Assembly: GCA_031255055.1 (NCBI GenBank)
Contig: JAIRTG010000182.1
Span: 1-13,143, forward strand
Origin: Prevotellaceae bacterium
GTDB lineage: Bacteria; Bacteroidota; Bacteroidia; Bacteroidales; Paludibacteraceae
Length of the DNA: 13,143 bases
Direction: 5' to 3'
Shown here: positions 13,121-13,143 of the stretch, one piece after another
Numbering within the stretch: position 1 is the stretch's first letter
Layout of the letters: every line of letters starts with the position of its first letter
Program-made: the position numbers and the translations under genes
Notes under the pieces: generated by a model
Database searches by the model: none
What the model was told of the DNA's origin: nothing
The model's input: the letters and a program-made list of their open reading frames with translations, nothing else

Positions 13121-13143
13121 ATATAAAAAATTGAAAGCTTGTT

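Larger units (their letters stand above)
12738..13143. other. Right-end non-coding region, repeat-rich
   Basis: These 406 bp upstream of the porin gene contain no convincing gene. They hold a poor -7-like TACGTTTA on the minus strand (12766-12773), a TTATTCACAT direct repeat, a TAATGCA-CCGTT-TGCATTA hairpin (12839-12857), a hexamer microsatellite, repeat copy B, a heptamer array and a hairpin near the edge. Confidence 0.65.

Overview
The window looks like chromosomal DNA of a member of the Bacteroidota, probably Bacteroidales. The reasons are gene content typical of that phylum (an AsmA-type protein next to a TPR/PD40 protein, a BACON-domain lipoprotein, an OprO/OprP-type porin, a GFRPG trigger factor with a divergent middle domain), TAnnTTTG-type -7 promoter elements ahead of several genes, and AT-rich leaders without clear Shine-Dalgarno sequences. 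No rRNA, tRNA, CRISPR array, transposase or phage structural gene was found. Most of the window is ordinary envelope and housekeeping content.

Layout. Left block, minus strand: a large AsmA family protein (1030-3786) followed after 28 bp by a TPR/PD40 protein that runs off the left edge (1-1001); these look like one operon with a candidate promoter near 3884. A 629-bp divergent intergenic region (3787-4415) separates them from a plus-strand BACON lipoprotein (4416-5369). A second non-coding stretch (5370-5994) is packed with inverted repeats. It is followed by a plus-strand pair: a CPA2-type cation/proton antiporter with a C-terminal Usp-like region (5995-8361) and a membrane-anchored metallophosphoesterase (8446-9567). 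Convergent to these are minus-strand genes: a small four-helix 'phage holin family' membrane protein (9624-9956), trigger factor (10056-11411, with its own intrinsic terminator) and an OprO/OprP-like porin (11610-12737). The right end (12738-13143) is again non-coding and repeat-rich.

How the genes work together. Five of the seven other proteins are predicted to sit in or on the inner or outer membrane (antiporter, metallophosphoesterase, holin-family protein, porin, AsmA protein), and the lipoprotein and TPR/PD40 protein are exported, so the shared theme is the envelope. I see no evidence for one dedicated pathway or defence system.

The most notable non-genic signal is a family of intergenic repeats. 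An 87-bp, hairpin-rich, GC-rich element occurs twice in opposite orientation (5510-5596 and 12940-13026). The five substitutions I count between the copies fall in the predicted loops, with every stem intact. Arrays of the heptamer TTAGTGA sit beside both copies and also between the convergent genes at 9564-9615. These look like a dispersed, structure-conserved repeat family and are the best candidate here for something not well described.
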